DNA from: Escallonia rubra
Taxonomy: Eukaryota; Streptophyta; Magnoliopsida; Escalloniales; Escalloniaceae
Direction: 5' to 3'
DNA length: 64,000 bases
Assembly (NCBI GenBank): GCA_033065855.1
Contig: JAVXUO010000473.1
Span: 310,001 to 374,000 of the forward strand
The position numbers and the translations under genes are program-made. The notes below the pieces were generated by a model. It saw only the letters and a program-made list of their open reading frames with translations. It had not been told where the DNA came from and made no database searches. Each line of letters begins with the position of its first letter. The first letter of the stretch is position 1. Positions 59,401 to 64,000 of this stretch are shown here, one piece after another.

Positions 59401-62400
59401 GATCTTTTACTATGTTATTGTTAGCTGCTTTTTGAAAGGCCTCCAAGTCCATATAAGCTGGTGTCGCTGTGTTGACACTATGAAACAATTTGGTAGAATT
59501 TCCTATCATGTCGGAGAGGATCTGTGGGCCACAAAAAAAGATAAAGGAACATGAAGACATGGCAATTAACAACCTAACATCTGACAACATGAAAGCCCCT
59601 AATACTTCTACACTAAGTTATTTATTCTCTATAAGTGACTCCTAATATGTTTTTGACTTGGAAATAGATGTAATTCTTAATAAAGCAGGGAAATTGGTTC
59701 CAAACTTAGAAGTTGGCAAATTAAGATCAACTGGAACTTTAACCAAATACTGTGCCAAAGTAGCCAACTACGAGAATCACATTTTCCATCTTAATAAAGT
59801 AATGCCAAAACCTAATAAAACAAATCAATTTTTGCATGTTGCATTATGTCTAGCAGTATTGCAAGGTGAATTAAGATGGAAATGATGCACATAGCCTGCA
59901 GCCTTGTACTGGGCTGCAAACAAACAAAACCTAAAAAATTGTGAACATGCTGTACGACTTGGCAGATCACGGTACTCGAGCTTCGATCACTTCTCTGTGA
60001 AATTTGGATGTCAGCTCAACTTTTAATGTATCTTCTTGTTCAAAACAGCTGTATACTGTGCATGGCTATATGTAAAATATTCAAACATGAAAAGGAAAAA
60101 GGATGTCTGATGGATGCAACTCCTTACTGGACACTAACGCTCCTTTTGGACACCACTTTCTTTCTTTTCGTTTTTCATGCTTTAGAAAAGTCTCTGTCTG
60201 TTTACCATTTTCAAACTACGTTTCAAAATTACCAAAGTGGGGCAGTATTCACCAACTCGCAATTATAATCTGGAATTCACCCCACCCATTTTTGGCATAC
60301 AAATGTGTTAAAAGTGATATTCAACTAATGCTAATTGTCTTTATAATTTTGAAAATTGTATCCAAACAAGTTAATACGTGTTTTTCTGAAAAAAAATCTT
60401 TTCCATATTTTCAAAAACATCAAAATGAAAACCCCAAAAAGTGGTAAACAAACGACCCGTAAAGGTCCTGGAGGCCTTTCAAAAGCAGCTTCTAATATTT
60501 AGTTTCTTATAACTATTATATATACAACGGCCAGTTCTGCAAATTAAAACACATGCAAAGCTGTGAGGCTCAGAGTTGGAATTTCACTATAAGATAGCTT
60601 AAAGAAGCCTTCATGCAAGTTTCAAAGGCAAGAATACTTGAGAGCTACATTTAAGACTTGATGGTATGAAGACTGTTCAAACATGTTGATCAATAAAAAG
60701 CAAGTCAAGAAGATGGAGAAGTGAATAGCGACCTTGCCAAATCTAGAAGAGAAGATGGTGCACAAACCTTAAACGGAGATAGAGAAATGCATCAGGGCAT
60801 GAAGCAATTCATTTAAGATCAAGATGCTCAAAGTTTCGGGATCAATTTAAAGCCAAATTTCATAGTTCTCAGCAACGATTAAAATGCCAGGCCAATAGGT
60901 ACTGAAGTAAATCTTTTTCTTCCCTTTCCCAGAGCAAAATATAGTGCACGTATCCAACATTTCTAGAATGAATAATTTCCCAAATCAAAAGGAGAGCAGA
61001 GCTGCCCAAACCAGTTTATCAAACGAGGAGCAATGACTCATACAACTGATATCTTCAAAAGTGGAATGCTACATTTTCAGGATCATAAAGCTTTTGGCTG
61101 TTCCCTTGGCCTGGTTAAACAAGGCAGATAGTTATGGAAGGAATTATAACGTGGAAGTAGGAAGGATTTAAACCACTATAGACCCCGGTGTCTCATGTGT
61201 CTCTACATCCGTAGTATCCTGTTTATCACTTGCAGTAATAAAAGATTGGTTACCTAATGTATATGAATTAAGTAGCTTAGCTTGTGTGAACTGTTAGCTT
61301 AGCAAGATTAGATAGCCATTGAGGATGCACATATCATCAGATTGAATCACACTAAGTTATCGTACTTATTGATTGCACCTTAAATGTTTCACAAAATGCC
61401 TAGCCCAGCTCATTCGTGCATTAACTTGCTAGATTCCTCCTCTAGAATATAGCTCATTGCAAGTTATCTACTTGCATTACCAAATAAAACCTGAATAGAA
61501 GAATAAGAGCTCACCGTCCTTAATCTGCCCATTGGATATGATTCGTCAGCCTTGAATGTGTTTAAAGCTGCACCAACTCCAGCTATTTGTCCTTGCCAAG
61601 TGACTTCCTAAAATATATTTCACAAAGAATAAGCTGAGAAAATGCAGCAGCGCCCGTGCCACATATTAACATGTAATTGATTAAAGATTTTCCAATAAAA
61701 AAGAAAAACAAAAGATTGAAAGAGTGCAATGTTCAAGTTTCACATTAAATGCTACTTAGTGTTTCACTATGAAAAAACTCTCAAGCTTTAACTACAGAAT
61801 TACTAAGTCAAAACCCTAATGCAAGAACACAACCAAATGGCATACATGAGGGCTTGCTTCTGGCATGAACATGCATAAGCCAAAATCATGACCCAGGACT
61901 GCTATGCCACCAGGTTGTTGGCAGCCAGTAATATAGGAGTAGTCAGCATCTTGCCGAAAAGTGTATGGTACAACATCAGTCATCATTTTTAAAGGGGCAG
62001 ACGCAATTATAGCCACACTTTTCTCCGGAAGAAGTTCCAATAATCTCTTCCTCCTTGAAATATACTCTTCACTGGTAATTCCAGGCGTAATCTCCCCTTC
62101 CTTTAGTAACTACAATCACAAATGCAGACTTTGTGTTTATCTTCAAGAACAAGATGCAATAATAGACATTGGGTAGCAATAAGCCAATACCTGAGGATGA
62201 GTGGCAGCAGTAGGCTGCCCCACATCGGAAACCCCTTTTGTAGAATACGCATGTTTTTTGGCTACCTAAGGAGTGAATATTACACGAAATCAGTTCAAAT
62301 GAATGTGAGAGTGACTGACAAATCAGAATATGTAATACAAGTTAAGACCCAAGTTGCATAAAAAGACTACTTGACATGAACCCACCAAAGACTACTAAGA

Positions 62401-62744
62401 ATTCAAGAAAAACTAAACTGTAAAAGGTCATGGAACTTCATTTCTTCGGAGGCAGCAGTTAACATGCAATCATTTACATTAGCAAACTTATAATCACAAA
62501 GAAACCGGAAAAAAAGAAAGATTCAATCTTGACACTCTTAAGAATAATTGCAGTTCTTGAATCAGGAAGGAATGAGGTGATTGTCGACATAAGTGGAAAA
62601 TACACAAGAAAAAATAAATCGAGTTTTTGCAAGTTCAACAACTCGTAAGCATATTTGCATTCAGGGATACATGATAGAAGTAAAAACCTGATTGAATAAA
62701 ATGGAGGAGGGCCTCTGCAGTAGCTTTCTTCGAAGAATCTGCAT
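50447..62744 (-). CDS. ICP55: Mitochondrial Xaa-Pro aminopeptidase ICP55-type, M24B family
   Basis: Fourteen minus-strand exons join in frame with GT/AG introns: 62744-62688, 62265-62191, 62109-61846, 61607-61515, 59521-59315, 58077-57974, 57682-57616, 57527-57420, 55985-55893, 52953-52863, 52716-52646, 51110-51055, 50787-50727 and 50560-50447, giving 486 residues. The N-terminus [14 protein letters not shown] is a basic mitochondrial presequence. The peptidase N-domain follows ([32 protein letters not shown]). The metal ligands of the M24 fold are all present: D299 and D310 in [20 protein letters not shown]388 in [11 protein letters not shown]415 in TIEPGVY and E438 in RIEDE, with H282 and H395 in the conserved histidine positions. 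ICP55 removes one residue from imported proteins after presequence cleavage and stabilises them. The gene looks intact. Large introns hold a LINE, a hAT element and a miniature element. From memory, Arabidopsis At1g09300 is the counterpart (about 493 residues). Confidence 0.94.
53717..55382 (+). mobile_element. 5'-truncated LINE fragment in intron 9 of the ICP55-type gene, antisense
   Basis: Decayed plus-strand frames follow the end of a plant LINE reverse transcriptase: near 53780 a form of NKTEYL, then [37 protein letters not shown] and LQLKGRF. After a nested hAT element come [13 protein letters not shown] and a 3' tail with CCAACCCCAACTAGTTCGGG ending in GATGATGATGATG, a known style of LINE 3' end. 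An imperfect direct repeat of about 28 bp (around 53687-53716 and 55381-55411, sharing ATGGAGAGAA and AATATAACT) may be its target duplication. It is not functional. Confidence 0.82.
54254..55139. mobile_element. hAT element nested in the LINE fragment
   Basis: Perfect 8-bp repeats GATATCCC flank it (54246-54253 and 55140-55147). Ends CAGTGTTATTAAAGGCGC and GCGCTTTTTACAACACTG are inverted repeats, with many GGCGC/GCGCC motifs in both subterminal regions. The interior has no intact transposase. The LINE sequence continues cleanly on the other side. Confidence 0.92.
57347..57456 (-). repeat. Partial duplication of the end of ICP55-type exon 8 in the following intron
   Basis: On the minus strand, the end of exon 8 (encoding [14 protein letters not shown]) and the bases after it are echoed about 66 bp further into the intron, where the frame reads [27 protein letters not shown] is identical in both copies. 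The frame stays open from exon 8 through the copy to a stop near 57300, so reading through the exon 8 donor would add about 40 residues containing a second copy of this motif. Confidence 0.7.
60138..60459. mobile_element. Tourist/PIF-Harbinger-like miniature element in intron 4 of the ICP55-type gene
   Basis: The ends CGCTCCTTTTGGACACCACT and GTGGTAAACAAACGACCCG are imperfect inverted repeats flanked by TAA on both sides (60135-60137 and 60460-60462). The size of 322 bp and the 3-bp duplication fit the Tourist group. No coding capacity. Confidence 0.75.
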
Positions 62745-63751
62745 CCCTTTGATGTAGTATATATCTTTCTATTTCGTAATGTGTAGGTGTATAATCAGTA
62801 ACTCTAAATTACTAGCCTAGGGTTTTAGGCCTTCAATGGCGGAGTGTTTGCAGCAAGTGAAAATACATTTTCTTTTTCTTCTTCCAGCACTGCTGCTTTT
62901 ATTTCACTTTTTCGTGGCAAAAAAGAGAGTTTAAACATCTGACCATCCGAAACTTTCGGATGGTCACAGCAGCCAGCAGGGTGTTGTTCTCTCTCACTCC
63001 CCCCCCCCCCCCCCCTCACATCAACACATGACAGCACGCTACTGTAACCATGGTTATAGCGGCGGATCCAAATCCAGTAAAATGAGGCATGGGATTTGTG
63101 AAAATAGCATTGGAATTCTCTTTTAAAAAAAAAAATCCACGTATCATCAATTTATTTGTCGAGCAGCACGAGTAAAAGTAAAGCGGTAAAGTAGATATTT
63201 ATACTTAGGTCAGGAGTGCGAGAGCGTAAGTAGAAATTGAAACGAGTGCGAGAATGGAGAACAAGAAGTTTCGTGCAATTTAAAAGAATTGGATGACCCT
63301 ACGATCTAATGTACTTCTTTTTTTTTTGCACAAAAATGTGAGACATTTCACTAATTGATCATACGACCACTCGTATGGCTCTTTTCATCTAACAAAATAG
63401 AACGGTTATAATGTCTAACTCCAATGTCTCATGCTCCAAGATTGAGTCAGCGTCACGTCGAGATGCAATAGATTTGTAGTAATCTGATTCATATCGAATT
63501 TGTAGTAGTCAAGTAACGCTGGATTTTGATTTTGATTTTTTGAAAAATCGGAGAGATTTTATGTACTTAAACAAGAGTTTGAATCACACTGCGTGGGGTG
63601 ACCCTCCCACAACTATCATCTAGATACAAGTTTTGCAAAAAATCGGCATTCCATCCCAAAGTTGGTATCTTCGTGTCTGATTTCATGTCTGTTTTGTCAT
63701 GCAGTTCGCACAAAAATTTGTCTCCTGGTATATGTGACTAACAAAAACCTA
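62745..63751. other. Upstream region of the ICP55-type gene
   Basis: Probable promoter and leader of the minus-strand peptidase gene, starting at the right of its ATG. A run of 14 C bases lies at about 63001-63014. A short minus-strand frame (63037-62825) has no recognisable homology and stops before the ICP55 start. No convincing TATA box was fixed. Confidence 0.4.
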
Positions 63752-63979
63752 TTACGAACGCCTAAGGAGTGTCTTGTTGTCCATAACCCAAGTTTCAATA
63801 TAAGGAGGGGGGTTCTTTTCGGTTAACAATAGTTGGATAATATTGAGATCATCCACCTCAACCAGAATCTTTCTAAAGTTTTTGGTCCAAGCTAGAAGGT
63901 GTTCATCCCTGACCGCCCAACATGCAACAGTATCAATATCACCCAAATGGAGTTGACGTATACAACCTGTCATCCACAT
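63752..63979 (-). mobile_element. RNase H-like fragment of a LINE
   Basis: The 75-residue minus-strand stretch has CWAVRDEHLLAWTKNFRKIL then VEVDDLNIIQLL, a form of the A..A...GL..A......I..EVD...V...L pattern of the RNase H-like domain found at the end of plant LINEs. It is short, close to the window edge, and probably a remnant; whether it continues outside cannot be seen. Confidence 0.55.
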
Positions 63980-64000
63980 TCACCAAGGATCTCGAATCAA

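Noticed and set aside
60008-60447. Two overlapping plus-strand frames of 86 and 114 residues in intron 4 of the ICP55-type gene
   Set aside because: They lie mostly within the miniature element at 60138-60459 and have no protein-like pattern.
62825-63037. Minus-strand 70-residue frame upstream of the ICP55-type gene
   Set aside because: No homology, ends before the ICP55 start, and includes translated homopolymer (Gly run from the C tract). Probably promoter or leader sequence.

Overview
This is a nuclear genome segment of a flowering plant, most likely a eudicot. Genes have spliced exons with GT/AG introns, plant-specific families (pentatricopeptide repeat proteins, DUF538, Agenet/DUF724, GH100 neutral invertase), AT-rich intergenic DNA and dense plant-type transposable elements. 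I worked by eye from translated exons, splice sites and terminal repeats. No database search was run, and family names come from sequence recognition.

Genes, left to right: the 3' half of the AP-3 adaptor subunit mu (AP3M, +, 4229-5433); an organelle-type neutral/alkaline invertase of the A/N-InvA kind (+, 7835-12673, six exons, 650 aa); a PGN-like pentatricopeptide repeat protein (+, 14318-16266, two exons, 613 aa); a DYW-class pentatricopeptide repeat protein (-, 22516-24903, 795 aa); a four-module Agenet protein (+, 29970-35583, with a 3.9 kb first intron); an SVB-like DUF538 protein (-, 37874-38377, 167 aa); and an ICP55-type mitochondrial Xaa-Pro aminopeptidase (-, 50447-62744, 14 exons, 486 aa, reconstructed in full). 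From memory, the Arabidopsis counterparts fall in two blocks of chromosome 1, around At1g56560-At1g56590 and At1g09300-At1g09320. The window therefore looks like an ancestral gene neighbourhood that Arabidopsis split between two duplicated segments.

Between and inside the genes lies a layered set of transposable elements, many closed by terminal inverted repeats and target-site duplications readable in the sequence. There are three Mutator-like elements with 9-bp duplications (785-2093, 5928-6590, 31442-32601). The first carries a broken piece of HMG-CoA reductase. Five hAT-type elements are present, four with perfect 8-bp duplications (25126-26169, 43938-44553, 47724-48245, 54254-55139) and one with a degraded duplication (43649-44867). 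There are PIF/Harbinger-like elements with 3-bp duplications and a Stowaway-like element. LINE fragments occur at 16.5-20.7 kb and 53.7-55.4 kb, and an RNase H piece sits at the right edge. A 1.8 kb element carries a decayed arginine decarboxylase fragment, and a decayed mTERF fragment lies at about 21 kb.

The larger structural oddities are an inverted duplication just upstream of the invertase start, with a near-perfect palindrome in its loop; a 5 kb imperfect foldback at 40.1-45.2 kb with two nested hAT insertions; tandem triplicates with paralogous empty sites; and a partial duplication of an ICP55 exon end within the next intron. At least three of the genes (invertase, PGN-like, ICP55) have mitochondrial or organellar homologues. 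Nothing indicates that the genes are co-transcribed. I found no tRNA, rRNA or CRISPR array.
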